A stretch of 64,000 nucleotides of DNA from Neomesorhizobium sp963726065 (GTDB lineage Bacteria; Pseudomonadota; Alphaproteobacteria; Rhizobiales; Rhizobiaceae): positions 186,001 to 250,000 of the forward strand of contig CAVSAU010000009.1 in assembly GCA_963726065.1 (NCBI GenBank). Reading direction: 5' to 3'. The position numbers and the translations under genes are program-made. The stretch's first letter is position 1, and every line of letters starts with the position of its first letter. Shown here piece by piece: positions 18,669 to 26,605 of the stretch. The notes under the pieces are model-generated. The model worked only from the letters and a program-made list of their open reading frames with translations, had not been told where the DNA came from and did not search any database.

Positions 18669-19534
18669 CAGGCGTCCTCCGCACTTGTTGCGTCCTGCGG
18701 AAAGGTGAACCTCGCCCAGCCGGGGATGGACAAGCTCACCGTGACATCGCCTGCCAAAAGCGACGTTCCGGCGTCGATGGCGTCCTTGACGCGGTCGATG
18801 CGGGCGATCGCCAGTCCAGCGGTGCCTGCAACGCTGCCCAGCGCGCCGACCGGGCGGCCGTTGGCGGTGATCTCGGTGCCGGTTGGCGGCAAGGGCGTTT
18901 GCGCCGTGGCGATCAGCACGCGCCGCCGCGCCGTGCCGCGATGCTGCATGCGCGACACCACCTCCTGGCCGATGTAGCAGCCTTTTTTGAAACCGATGCC
19001 GTCCATCTGGTCGAGCAGCACGTCGTGCGGAAAGGCATCGCCGAGCGCGTAATCAGCGCCGCTTTCGGCGATGCCGTTTGCGATGCGCAGTGCCGTCCAG
19101 TCGCTTTCGCCGCCTGAAGCGAGGGCTGCGCTGCGGTATAGTCGGTGCACGGGAGTGGTTTCCGGGAAACGGAGATCGCGAGCGCCGGTTGAATCAGTTT
19201 GCGAAGCCGTTGATTCTAAATCCCATGAAACGCCGACAAGCGGCTGGTCTTGCTTGGTTATTTCGACCTTGGCTCGCAATTTGTAGAGCATCAGCCGGCG
19301 AACGAAATCGTCGGCGATGTCGCTGCGGCAGTCGAGCAGGAAACCGGCTTTCCCGGAGCGGGAGATCAGAAAGTCGAACATCATCTTGCCTTGCGGCGCA
19401 AGCAGCGCGCCGGGCCGTGCAGTCCCGTCGGCAAGCGTGTCGAGATCGGTGGTCAGAATGTTCTGCAGGAAATGCTCGGCGTCGGGTCCGGAAACCGAGA
19501 CGAGCGTGCGGTTGGCAAGGTGAACGACGGTCAT
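18668..19534 (-). CDS. ygfZ: Folate-binding YgfZ/GcvT-like protein
   Basis: YgfZ uses folate to help build or repair certain iron-sulfur enzymes. The family signature KGCYIGQEVVSRMQHRGTAR is present near residue 185, including the conserved Cys. The N-terminal half shows the GcvT-like fold (LVSVSGPDAEHFLQNILTTD). Length 288 residues from ATG 19534, the usual MTVVHLANRTLV-like start. It is translated into the HD-hydrolase gene through an ATGA overlap and diverges from dihydroorotase, with about 80 bases of shared upstream DNA. Confidence 0.92.
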   Translation of the reverse strand: MTVVHLANRTLVSVSGPDAEHFLQNILTTDLDTLADGTARPGALLAPQGKMMFDFLISRSGKAGFLLDCRSDIADDFVRRLMLYKLRAKVEITKQDQPLVGVSWDLESTASQTDSTGARDLRFPETTPVHRLYRSAALASGGESDWTALRIANGIAESGADYALGDAFPHDVLLDQMDGIGFKKGCYIGQEVVSRMQHRGTARRRVLIATAQTPLPPTGTEITANGRPVGALGSVAGTAGLAIARIDRVKDAIDAGTSLLAGDVTVSLSIPGWARFTFPQDATSAEDA

Positions 19535-19613
19535 GGGTCTTGGATGGCTTGCATTTCGGGAGGCCTTTACGTAAGCCGCTGGCATCCCCACGGCAAGAGC
19601 AGCGGTACCTGGC

Positions 19614-20945
19614 ATGGCGTCAACCTACGATCTCATCCTGACCGGCGGAACGGTGGTCAACCACGACGGCCAGGGCAAGCGCGATATCGGCATCGTCGGC
19701 GGGCGCATCGCTGCGATCGGCGAACTCGGCGCCGCCTCGGCGGGCGCGGCGATCGACTGCCGGGGCCTGCACATCCTGCCGGGCGTCGTCGACAGCCAGG
19801 TGCATTTCCGCGAACCGGGGCTCGAACACAAGGAAGACCTTGAGACCGGATCGCGGGCCGCCGTGCTTGGTGGCGTGACAGCCGTCTTCGAAATGCCCAA
19901 CACCAAACCCTTGACCACCAGTGAAGAAGCACTAGCCGACAAGGTGCGCCGCGCCACGAACCGGATGCACTGCGATTTCGCCTTCTGGGTCGGCGGCACC
20001 CGCGACAACGCCGCCGAGGTCGGCGAATTGGAGCGGCTGCCGGGCGCCGCCGGAATAAAGGTCTTCATGGGTTCGTCGACCGGTGACCTTCTGGTCGAGG
20101 ACGACGAAGGCGTCGCTTCGATTTTGAGGAATACGCGCCGGCGCGCCGCCTTCCATTCCGAGGACGAGTTTCGGCTGCGCGAACGTCTCGGCCAACAAGT
20201 GGCGGGTGATCCGGCCTCACATCCGGTCTGGCGCGACGAGATCGCCGCGCTGCGCTGCACCGAGCGGCTGGTGCGGATCGCCCGTGCTGCGCGGGCGAGA
20301 ATCCATGTGCTGCATATTTCCACGGCGGAAGAAATCGCTTTCCTGGAACAGCACAAGGATGTTGCGACCTGCGAGGCGACGCCGCATCATTTGACGCTGA
20401 CCGCTGACGATTATGCGCGGCTGGGAACACTGATCCAGATGAACCCGCCGGTGCGCGCCGTCCGTCATCGCGACGGCATCTGGCAAGGGATCTCACAAGG
20501 CGTCGTCGACGTGCTCGGCTCCGATCACGCCCCGCATACGCTTGAGGAAAAGGCAAGACCCTATCCGGCCTCGCCGTCTGGCATGACCGGCGTGCAGACA
20601 CTGGTGCCGATCATGCTCGACCACGTCAACGCCGGCAGGTTGACGCTGGAACGTTTTGTCGACCTGTCGAGCCATGGCCCCAACCGCATCTTCGGCATGG
20701 CACGCAAGGGCCGGATCGCCGCCGGTTACGACGCCGATTTCACAGTCGTCGACATGAAGCGTTGCGAGACCATTACTCACGAACAGGCCGGTTCGAAAGC
20801 CGGTTGGACGCCCTACCATGGCAAGGAAGTGACCGGCTGGGCGGTCGGCGCCATCGTACGCGGCAACCGCGTAATGTGGGACGGCGAGATCGTCATGCCG
20901 GGGCAGGGGCAGCCGGTGGAATTTTCGGAAGCCGTGCGGAGTTAG
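19614..20945 (+). CDS. pyrC: Dihydroorotase / related amidohydrolase
   Basis: The 443-residue amidohydrolase has the metal-binding VDSQVHFREPG at about residue 60, EMPNTKP, GIKVFMGSS with the probable carbamylated Lys, HHLTLT, and GSDHAPHT with the catalytic Asp. These are class I dihydroorotase motifs; the reaction is carbamoyl-aspartate to dihydroorotate. Allantoinase and hydantoinase-like enzymes share much of this pattern, so the exact substrate is inferred. Rhizobia often carry more than one such gene. The frame is intact. A hairpin terminator follows 6 bases after the stop. Confidence 0.88.
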   Translation: MASTYDLILTGGTVVNHDGQGKRDIGIVGGRIAAIGELGAASAGAAIDCRGLHILPGVVDSQVHFREPGLEHKEDLETGSRAAVLGGVTAVFEMPNTKPLTTSEEALADKVRRATNRMHCDFAFWVGGTRDNAAEVGELERLPGAAGIKVFMGSSTGDLLVEDDEGVASILRNTRRRAAFHSEDEFRLRERLGQQVAGDPASHPVWRDEIAALRCTERLVRIARAARARIHVLHISTAEEIAFLEQHKDVATCEATPHHLTLTADDYARLGTLIQMNPPVRAVRHRDGIWQGISQGVVDVLGSDHAPHTLEEKARPYPASPSGMTGVQTLVPIMLDHVNAGRLTLERFVDLSSHGPNRIFGMARKGRIAAGYDADFTVVDMKRCETITHEQAGSKAGWTPYHGKEVTGWAVGAIVRGNRVMWDGEIVMPGQGQPVEFSEAVRS

Positions 20946-20951
20946 TCTCTC

Positions 20952-20972
20952 TTCTCCCCGTTAACGGGAGAA
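20952..20972. terminator. Bidirectional hairpin between convergent genes
   Basis: TTCTCCC and GGGAGAA pair around a 7-base loop in the 40-base gap between the dihydroorotase stop and the stop of the convergent secreted-protein gene. There is no long T-run, but its position suits termination from both sides. It also resembles the CTCCCC half of rhizobial intergenic repeats. Confidence 0.55.
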
Positions 20973-20985
20973 CGGCGGATGGCAG

Positions 20986-21816
20986 TCAGTCGCCCGCGAC
21001 GAAGAATGACCAGCGGCCGTCCGGCGTGATGCCGACGCGGTAGAAGATGTAGGCGCCATAGGTTTTCATGTCTTCGTAATCGCCGGCGGTAACGATCTTG
21101 AACAGTTCGACGCGCTGGCGCGCATCGAGCTTGTCGAGCGGGATGGCGAAGAAATACGGCCAAACATAAAGTTCGTTGGGCGTGCCGGCGTCGAGATGCA
21201 CATAGCCGGCATTGAGCACTTCTTCGAGTATGGCTAGGATTTCCTGGCCTTCCTTGTCGCCGGACAGTTCACGCAAAAATTCGACCGGGTCGCCCTCGAG
21301 GCCGCCCAGCGAAAGCTGGGTGATGCTGTCGCCGCTGCCGATGAGTGGCCGCAGCGCCTCGATGTCACCCTTCTGGGCGGCATCCACGATCAGTTGGCGC
21401 ATGCGCCTGACCGGTTCGGGCAGTTTCTGAAGGTCGTAGACGATTTCCGGCAGCGGCGCGCCGGGATCGAAGGTGTGCCTGGCCGAATTGTCCTCCGAAC
21501 TACCTTCGTCGGGAGCGCCGTTGTCCGGCGTCGCTTCGCCGGGCTCGGTCTGGTCGTCCGGTGTCGGCTCTTCGGCGCGCGGCGTGTTCTGGATTGGATC
21601 GGGCAGCGGCACACCGTTGAGCGGCGGCAGCGGTTCCTGCTCGACCGCTTCCTCGCCTTTCGGCGCCGGAGCCTGGTCGCGCTTTATCTCGCTAAGCGAC
21701 CATGCAGGCGTGGCTGAAGCCGGCAGGCCAAAGGCTATGGCGGCAAAAGCAAGCAGCAACCAGCCGGAGGCGCGCCTTTCGTGGCCGGAACCGGCCGCGT
21801 TCATTCCAGAATTCAT
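20986..21816 (-). CDS. Conserved exported protein of unknown function
   Basis: The 276-residue product has a signal peptide (GWLLLAFAAIAFGLPASATPA) and then an acidic proline-rich linker (about residues 45-115). The ordered C-terminal domain starts at EIVYDLQKLPEPVRRMRQLI and ends YAYIFYRVGITPDGRW-like. The domain order suggests a periplasmic protein. I do not recognise a characterised family, though similar proteins are common in rhizobia. It converges with dihydroorotase. The 130 bases upstream to the next gene hold no further gene. Confidence 0.8.
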   Translation of the reverse strand: MNSGMNAAGSGHERRASGWLLLAFAAIAFGLPASATPAWSLSEIKRDQAPAPKGEEAVEQEPLPPLNGVPLPDPIQNTPRAEEPTPDDQTEPGEATPDNGAPDEGSSEDNSARHTFDPGAPLPEIVYDLQKLPEPVRRMRQLIVDAAQKGDIEALRPLIGSGDSITQLSLGGLEGDPVEFLRELSGDKEGQEILAILEEVLNAGYVHLDAGTPNELYVWPYFFAIPLDKLDARQRVELFKIVTAGDYEDMKTYGAYIFYRVGITPDGRWSFFVAGD

Positions 21817-21948
21817 TATCGCAATCGCACTCTTTCGGCACCGGGCCGCCGCTGGCCCGGTTCATCTCCGCGATCATATACACAGAAATGCCCGGCTTGG
21901 GGATGCGGCAGAGCAACACCCGCGGGAATGCTGACCGGTGTCAGCCGC

Positions 21949-22206
21949 TCAATGGCAGCGGCGGTCTTCCTCGAACTCTCCGGCGATAACCTTGTCGCGC
22001 ATACGGTCGAGCAAGGCCAGCGCTGCGTTTTCGCCGTTGGTGCGCAACAATTCGGCAAAGGCGGTGGCCAGGGCCGCCTCCGCGATGATGTCGGGCTCGA
22101 TGCCGGCGGAAAGGCCTTCCGCCCAAGCTTCGTTGTGGCTCTCGACGGCGGTCAGCCGCTTTTCTTCCCTGACCAGGGCGTCGATATCGCTAGCGGTATG
22201 TTCCAT
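21949..22206 (-). CDS. Small conserved hypothetical protein
   Basis: An 85-residue, mainly helical acidic protein starting MEHTASDIDALVREEKR. It has no membrane segment or Cys cluster. ATG 22206 is preferred to the upstream ATG because a GGTGGAAG-like site precedes it. It is the last host gene before the integrated element that begins near 22270. Function unknown. Confidence 0.65.
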   Translation of the reverse strand: MEHTASDIDALVREEKRLTAVESHNEAWAEGLSAGIEPDIIAEAALATAFAELLRTNGENAALALLDRMRDKVIAGEFEEDRRCH

Positions 22207-22275
22207 ACTCAACTTCCACCCTTTCAAGCACATATCCGTTCGAATACGGATCAACTTAAGTCGTCCCTTTTAATG

Positions 22276-22342
22276 TCCCGATAACACGGGACCGATAACC
22301 AATTGTAATTTCGACGTTTTTCGGGCGGCGTTTTACAATTGG
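22276..22342. promoter_or_regulatory. Left-end inverted repeats of the element
   Basis: Two inverted repeats lie side by side. GTCCCG-ataaca-CGGGAC (22276-22293) overlaps the direct repeat TAATGTCCCG. CCAATTGTAA (22300-22309) pairs with TTACAATTGG (22333-22342). They could be recombinase arm sites or a repressor operator. From 22343 to 22601 I see AT-rich, non-coding DNA and no gene. Confidence 0.5.
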
Positions 22343-22601
22343 CCAAAAGTTTTACAAACCCCATAATCATCACCGACCAGCAGTTTAACACGTCGGCACG
22401 CCGCAACGATATAAAGCTAAGGTTTGAGTTAATACCGCCTTCCGGTCGTAACGATTAATTCACCAATGTGGCAAAGTCGCCACAATCGGTGCAATCTCAA
22501 TGGCATGCGGCCACCGGTCGCACAAGGCCCACCCGTTACCAACCACAGACTGCCGAACCAACGGCGGCCACAACATTTAAGCAACCAAAGAGAACTACCA
22601 A

Positions 22602-22863
22602 GTGATTGAGCCTGAGAACGACCGGTCTACCGCCGGCCGCGAATGGTTTTCGCGTGCTTGCGAAGTTTAACTTCAAAGTGACGCGCGATTTCCTCGCATA
22701 CGACCTAACACTTCAGCAGGCGCCAGACGGGCGTCTGTTTGTTTACACCCCGCTGGCTGGGGCAAGCCCTCGTCATCGATCTCGCCAGCCCTGCGCGCGA
22801 GCATCATTTCTGAACTCAAGGAAGCCCTGTCCGATGCCCAGTACAGCAACGCAGCAGCCTGAC
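22602..22863 (+). CDS. Small element-encoded protein, frame disrupted
   Basis: Starting at GTG 22602, three frame segments combine into one protein of about 86 residues: MIEPENDRSTAGREWFSRAC, then FKVTRDFLAYDLTLQQAPDG, then ISELKEALSDAQYSNAAA to a TGA at 22861-22863. The joins need one extra base removed near 22665 and one C restored in a C-run near 22771. A purine-rich ribosome site precedes the GTG. The 3' end overlaps the ATPase gene start by 30 bases, a phage-like arrangement. The family is not recognised. Confidence 0.45.
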
Positions 22864-24199
22864 CAGTTCCACGAAAGCGACCGCGTCATTCATAATAAGT
22901 TCGGCGTTGGGACCGTCATAGACGATCGCGCCGCCGAAATCTCGCATCCAATCGATAGATACGGCGATAAGAACATTCTCGGATCTCTCCGACCGCACGA
23001 GGAAGCGCCCGTTGCAGCCAACGACAACTGGCCGCCCATATCGGCAACCCCGTTTGCTTTACGCGATCCTAGCAGCCTCCCCCAGCGCGATTGGTTGTTC
23101 GGCCAGCACTTCATCGGCAGGTACGCGACGGCTTCCGTAGGCCCTGGCGTTGGCGGCAAGACCGCTCATTCCATTACGGAGGCGCTGGCGATGGTCACGG
23201 GCCGGCCTCTGCTTGACCCTGATGGCCCGCGAACAAAACCGCTGCGCGCGTGGTGGATAAATGCGGAGGATCCGCAAGACGAGATCGACCGCCGATTCCA
23301 CGCGGCAGCGAAGCACTTCGGTGTGACTGCAGAACAGATTGGCGGGCGCCTATTTACCGACTCCGGCCGCGAGCAGGAGTTCGTTATTGCTCGCACAGAA
23401 GGGCGCGACCTGAAGATTGTCGAGCCGTTTATCGAGGAATTGGTGGCGAAAATCAAACGCCGTGAAATCGACGTCGTGATTATCGACCCGTTCGTATCGA
23501 CACACGAGGCGCAGGAAAACGACAACTCCGCCATGCAAAGAGTTGCAGCCGCTTGGTTGCGTGTGTGGCCGACGATGGCAACTGCTGCATCGAGCTTGTC
23601 CACCACGTCACCAAAACCAAGGCGAGGTAACTGCGGACAGTGCCAGAGGCGGCGGGGCGTTCAAGGATAAGGTGCGCTCAATGCGGGTATTCAACGTCAT
23701 GACCGCCGCACAGGCTACAAAGGCTGGCGTCGACGATCCGCGATCACACTTCCGCGTCGACTTCGGCAAGCTCAACATGGTGGCTTCCGGTCGATTTCAG
23801 TGGCGTAGGTTCGTTTCTGTACCGCTGGCCAACGGCAAGGGCATATTTGGCCAAGGCGACGAAATCGGTGTTGTCGAGCCGTGGCGCTGGCCGTCCGCGC
23901 ATAGCCTACCGGAACGGGAGACACATGCGCTTGCCGCCGTCGTGGCCGACGTGCCCGACGACCTGCTTGCCGACCTCAAGGTTCGCCTGGAAAACGGCGA
24001 CTACAAGGCAAGTGAACAGGCAGACAATTGGGCTGGAAAGCTGCTGGCGGAGTTGTTCGGGCTGGACCCGAAGGCTGACTGCGATCGAATCAAGTCGATG
24101 CTCGCCGCATGGCTCGATGTTGGCGAACTGGTAATCGTTCAAATTCCGGACGCCTACCGAAAGCAAAAACCACACATAAAACCGGCTGCGGCAATTTGA
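22834..24199 (+). CDS. RepA-like AAA ATPase/helicase of phage or plasmid type, two -1 frameshifts
   Basis: The N-terminal 80 residues are variable. A P-loop variant ASVGPGVGGKTAHS follows at about residue 105, then WWINAEDPQDEIDRR and the Walker B segment IDVVIIDPFVSTHEAQEND, then LVHHVTKTK. This is the pattern of hexameric RepA/RSF1010-type and phage replicative ATPases. After AAWLRV the frame breaks near 23567 and again near 23638; both are explained by loss of one G from a GGG run (TGG-GCC and AAG-GGC). The repaired protein is about 455 residues and ends at 24199. The C-terminal half (RSMRVFNVMTAAQA, then VPDDLLADLKVRLENGDY) is typical of this family in rhizobial islands. Repeats that could be an origin follow directly. 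Confidence 0.75.
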
Positions 24200-24205
24200 A
24201 ATTGC

Positions 24206-24346
24206 GGTGCCGCAAGATGGTGCCGCAGGTGCCGCAACACACTGCAGCGCGGCACACCTTTCCCTTATGGGAAGGGTGACGCACGCATGCTGTGTTGAAA
24301 AAACTCAAGGTGCGGCAAATGGCCTAGTGCCGCGCAAGGTGCCGCA
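24206..24346. repeat. Iteron-like cluster of GGTGCCGCA repeats, candidate replication origin
   Basis: Perfect GGTGCCGCA copies lie at 24206-24214, 24219-24227, 24228-24236 and 24338-24346, all in the same direction. Variants (GGTGCGGCA at 24309, TAGTGCCGC near 24325) lie between. A TTCCC-TTAT-GGGAA hairpin sits near 24260. The cluster begins six bases after the stop of the RepA-like ATPase gene. Short same-direction repeats next to an initiator or helicase gene are what iteron origins look like; activity is inference only. Confidence 0.5.
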
Positions 24347-24365
24347 GACTTTTTAGCGGCAAAAA

Positions 24366-24608
24366 TCAACAACGAGCCGTGTAGATACGCCCGTTCCTGT
24401 CGCGATATTGGCAGTAACCATTTCGCAGATTGCGGACCAACAGGCCGCCAAGGGCGCCGGCGCCAGCTCCGATCAATGCACCGCGACCACCATCCGCAAT
24501 ACCGCCGATGATCGCACCTGCGCCAGCGCCGATACCCACGTCCCTCTCGGTACTCGTGCAGCCCGTCAAGGCTGCTGACACGGCCAACGCAACAATCGCC
24601 ATCCGCAT
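24366..24608 (-). CDS. Small glycine-zipper lipoprotein
   Basis: The 80-residue protein starts MRMAIVALAVSAALTGC, a lipoprotein signal with LTGC lipobox, so the mature protein would be lipidated and placed in a membrane. A glycine-rich hairpin follows (GIGAGAGAIIGGIADGGRGA, then LIGAGAGALGGLL), the glycine-zipper pattern of YMGG/Rick_17kDa-like outer-membrane lipoproteins. It ends with a short basic tail. It is the only minus-strand gene of the element and could have been carried as a morphogenesis or host-envelope gene. The role is unknown. Confidence 0.75.
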   Translation of the reverse strand: MRMAIVALAVSAALTGCTSTERDVGIGAGAGAIIGGIADGGRGALIGAGAGALGGLLVRNLRNGYCQYRDRNGRIYTARC

Positions 24609-24683
24609 TGGTTCGCTCCATCTTGCAACAATCTGAACGGTAATTGAGCGCGGTTCACAAGTCCACACCGCCTAGGAGATCAC

Positions 24684-24863
24684 ATGTTCCAGCTAGCCCC
24701 TCTCGACCTCATCCGAACAACCACACACGACACTGGCGTCACGGCAAGCGCAAAGCCTTATCGAGGCCGACGCTTAAGCTGGAGAGAGTTCTACGAACTG
24801 CGGCCGGACCTCCAGCCAGCCAACGATAACGACAACCACAACAAACAGGACATAGTGGCATGA
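24684..24863 (+). CDS. Small element protein
   Basis: A 59-codon frame with an AGGAG ribosome site six bases before ATG 24684. The product is hydrophilic with the segment RGRRLSWREFYELRPDLQPA and an Asn/Asp-rich tail. The stop overlaps the next ATG (ATGA), which supports real translation. The family is not recognised; such proteins are common between replication and packaging genes of phage-like elements. Confidence 0.55.
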   Translation: MFQLAPLDLIRTTTHDTGVTASAKPYRGRRLSWREFYELRPDLQPANDNDNHNKQDIVA

Positions 24864-25021
24864 AACTAGATCTCAGCACCGAAGTCCGAAACGCAATCGA
24901 AGGCATGATGGCCGAACTGCAGTTGCTTGGCATGAAGCCGGAAGGTGCGGCCAACCCCCTCGTAATTCAGGGTTTCATTCGCTTGCCACGGGACCAGCAG
25001 CGTCAGGTGGAAAGTGGTTAA
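24860..25021 (+). CDS. Small element protein, coupled to the preceding gene
   Basis: A 53-codon frame starting within an ATGA overlap; the product begins MKLDLSTEVRNAIEGMMAEL and is predicted helical. It ends five bases before the next start. The overlap and consistent codon use make it likely to be real; function unknown. Confidence 0.55.
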   Translation: MKLDLSTEVRNAIEGMMAELQLLGMKPEGAANPLVIQGFIRLPRDQQRQVESG

Positions 25022-25025
25022 GGCA

Positions 25026-25385
25026 ATGAACAGTGGCGAGATTGATAACCGCCGCGACGATCCTGATGTTCTGTTCCGAACGTCGCGTGAATGGGATCGT
25101 ATTCGCAAGGCGCAGAAGGCAATGCAGCCATTGTGCCAGTGGTGCCTGGCGCTGGAAGACGTCAGGATCGCCGACGACATCGATGGCGCGGGGAGAACGA
25201 GCGTGGAAAACTGGCAATTTGAACTCGGTCAGGTCGTTACGCGTAAGGATCGTCCAATGCCTGCAACGGTCATGTCGCGCACACGGACGGCAATGGGTCG
25301 CGAGCTTTACGGAGTGCGCTTGATTGATGAACAGGACGAACGGCCGGACAGGACCGTGCTAGGCGAAGCGCTTATCGCTGCTTGA
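25026..25385 (+). CDS. Element protein with HNH-nuclease-like N-terminus
   Basis: The 119-residue protein opens with LFRTSREWDRIRKAQKAMQP and LCQWC, which strongly resembles the first part of phage HNH endonucleases (FYxSxxWxxxR and CxxC). The expected D-H-I histidine box is absent: after ADDID the sequence changes to a hydrophilic region (VENWQFELGQVVTRKDRPMP, then MGRELYGVRLIDE). It may be a fusion or an HNH relic that became a structural or regulatory protein. The start at 25026 lies five bases after the previous stop. Confidence 0.5.
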   Translation: MNSGEIDNRRDDPDVLFRTSREWDRIRKAQKAMQPLCQWCLALEDVRIADDIDGAGRTSVENWQFELGQVVTRKDRPMPATVMSRTRTAMGRELYGVRLIDEQDERPDRTVLGEALIAA

Positions 25386-25405
25386 ATCTACCGGGTGGGC
25401 GCGCG

Positions 25406-25594
25406 ATGATTGTCTGCCGTCGGCTGCACAAAGACGGCGCGCCGCTCGGTTACTACGTCATCGCAATCCATGGTCGTGCGCCGGAACGGCACCTCTCTCC
25501 CTTGCCAATATTTAACTATAGTTGCCCTTCGATCTGCCCTAAATTGAACGCGGGCGCGGCGGCTGAACGACAGGTCCTGGCACCCCCCACATAG
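25406..25594 (+). CDS. Doubtful small ORF in a 330-base gap
   Basis: Between 25386 and 25718 the best plus-strand frame is this 62-codon ORF (MIVCRRLHKDGAPLGYYVIA-like). A minus-strand frame also contains a short DNLRKLCGGC motif like the end of an HNH nuclease. Neither has a convincing ribosome site or length. I list it as a weak candidate; the rest of the gap shows nothing clear. Confidence 0.25.
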   Translation: MIVCRRLHKDGAPLGYYVIAIHGRAPERHLSPLPIFNYSCPSICPKLNAGAAAERQVLAPPT

Positions 25595-25718
25595 CTTGCG
25601 CAGGTTGTCAGCCGCCGCGTCCCACGCTCGCGTTTTCGACTCGCGGCCCGCCGAGGAAACTTGATCCCAACGCCGAGTCCGTTCCATCTACGCTGGCGGT
25701 TAAGCTTGGAGAACTATT

Positions 25719-26039
25719 GTGCTGAGAAAATTATCAATCGCGGCAACGACTGTCCTGATGTTCGCAAACTTCGAACATCCCGCTTCCGCCGCCTCTACAG
25801 GTGTGGGCGACCCCTATCCTGTCAGCAATTACACATGCGAAGACGGCACGCGCCTGGCTGTTCGTCTCCTCGGTGAATACGCTTCGGTATCCGTCAACGA
25901 CGCGGCCGCAATCGATCTGCCGTCAATGGGGCCAGAGGGAACGACCTTTTCGAACGGCCGACAGACGTTGACCATCATACAGGGGCGCCTGTCTTGGGGC
26001 ATCGGCCGAGCCGTTCCGTCCGAATGCAGCGGTGGTTGA
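25719..26039 (+). CDS. Secreted MliC-like (c-type lysozyme inhibitor family) protein
   Basis: The GTG start at 25719 has a GGAG site ten bases upstream. A signal peptide (MLRKLSIAATTVLMFANFEH, cleavage after ASA) is followed by an 80-residue domain with YTCEDGTRLAVRLLGEYASV, LPSMGPEGTTFSNG, TLTIIQGRLSWGIG and a closing Cys. The order Y.C..G.....V, small-residue loop, then two beta strands matches the MliC/PliC fold, whose members block host or predator c-type lysozymes in the periplasm. The key SGS loop is changed, so inhibition is inferred. Presence on an element suggests cargo. Confidence 0.55.
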   Translation: MLRKLSIAATTVLMFANFEHPASAASTGVGDPYPVSNYTCEDGTRLAVRLLGEYASVSVNDAAAIDLPSMGPEGTTFSNGRQTLTIIQGRLSWGIGRAVPSECSGG

Positions 26040-26064
26040 ACGTAAGCAGCAACGGATGGATCGA

Positions 26065-26136
26065 TGCGCCCGGCAGGATTCGAACCTGCATTGCCTGAGT
26101 TTACTGGCTGCTCTGTCCAGTTGGAACTACGGGCGC
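26065..26136 (-). tRNA. tRNA-like sequence, shortened in the anticodon/variable region (possible pseudo-tRNA)
   Basis: Read on the minus strand, GCGCCCG pairs with CGGGCGC as an acceptor stem, the D-arm is GTTC...GAGC, and the T-arm is GCAGG TTCGAAT CCTGC, all perfect. Between GAGC and GCAGG there are only 20 bases, too few for a standard 17-base anticodon arm plus four or more variable bases. The best stem there (GCCAG with CAGGC) has an A-A mismatch and a six-base loop, so no anticodon can be assigned. The outer arms resemble alphaproteobacterial tRNA-Arg. It may be a degraded phage tRNA or a relic of integration. Confidence 0.5.
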
Positions 26137-26152
26137 TGTCGGGGGGTGTTAG

Positions 26153-26605
26153 ATGAAAAGCGACGTCCGCGGTTTGAACGCCGCTGTGCGCAGTTTCACT
26201 ATTCACAAAGACATAGTGAACTTTTTTCGCGCGGGCCATCCCGATCTCCAAGCCGAGCTTAAGGACGTTTCGGGGCCACTGCTTCCAAACGGCAAGGGCA
26301 AGACTTTCTCGACACGCACATTCCGCCAAGTGTGGGAGACAGAGCTAGCAGGCGAGGAACTCTCTCCGATCAAGACGGCTGGCCTTGTGCCACACGGCCT
26401 CTGCAAGAACGCCCATAGCCGATTGCGCGACGTGGGACTGAGCAAGGAACAGATTCAGGCCATCACTGGTCGCTCGCCGAAGATGGTTGAGTACTATTCT
26501 AAGGGCGCAGACCAACGCGTGCAGGCGCCTGCCGGCGCGTGCCGGAAAGGCGATATTGAAGGAAAACGACGCCAAAAAAGTTTTACAAACGGCTGGAATT
26601 CCTGA
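26153..26605 (+). pseudogene. Tyrosine recombinase (phage integrase), C-terminal fragment
   Basis: The 150-codon frame carries only the catalytic C-terminus: LVPHGLCKNAHSRLRDVGLS is the HxLR/K-type motif and QAITGRSPKMVEYYSKGADQ holds the G-H/R region and the nucleophile Tyr. The N-terminal DNA-binding domain and the first catalytic Arg region are missing. After YYSKGADQ the frame is probably disturbed again, because AILKENDAKKVLQTAGIPE in the neighbouring frame looks like the natural end, stopping at 26609. The fragment lies at the right edge of the element, where an integrase gene is expected. From 26610 to 26744 I see only AT-rich non-coding DNA and the right direct repeat. Confidence 0.7.

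Noticed and set aside
24206..24346. CRISPR array
   Set aside because: The repeat unit is only 9 bases with irregular spacing, and no cas genes are near.
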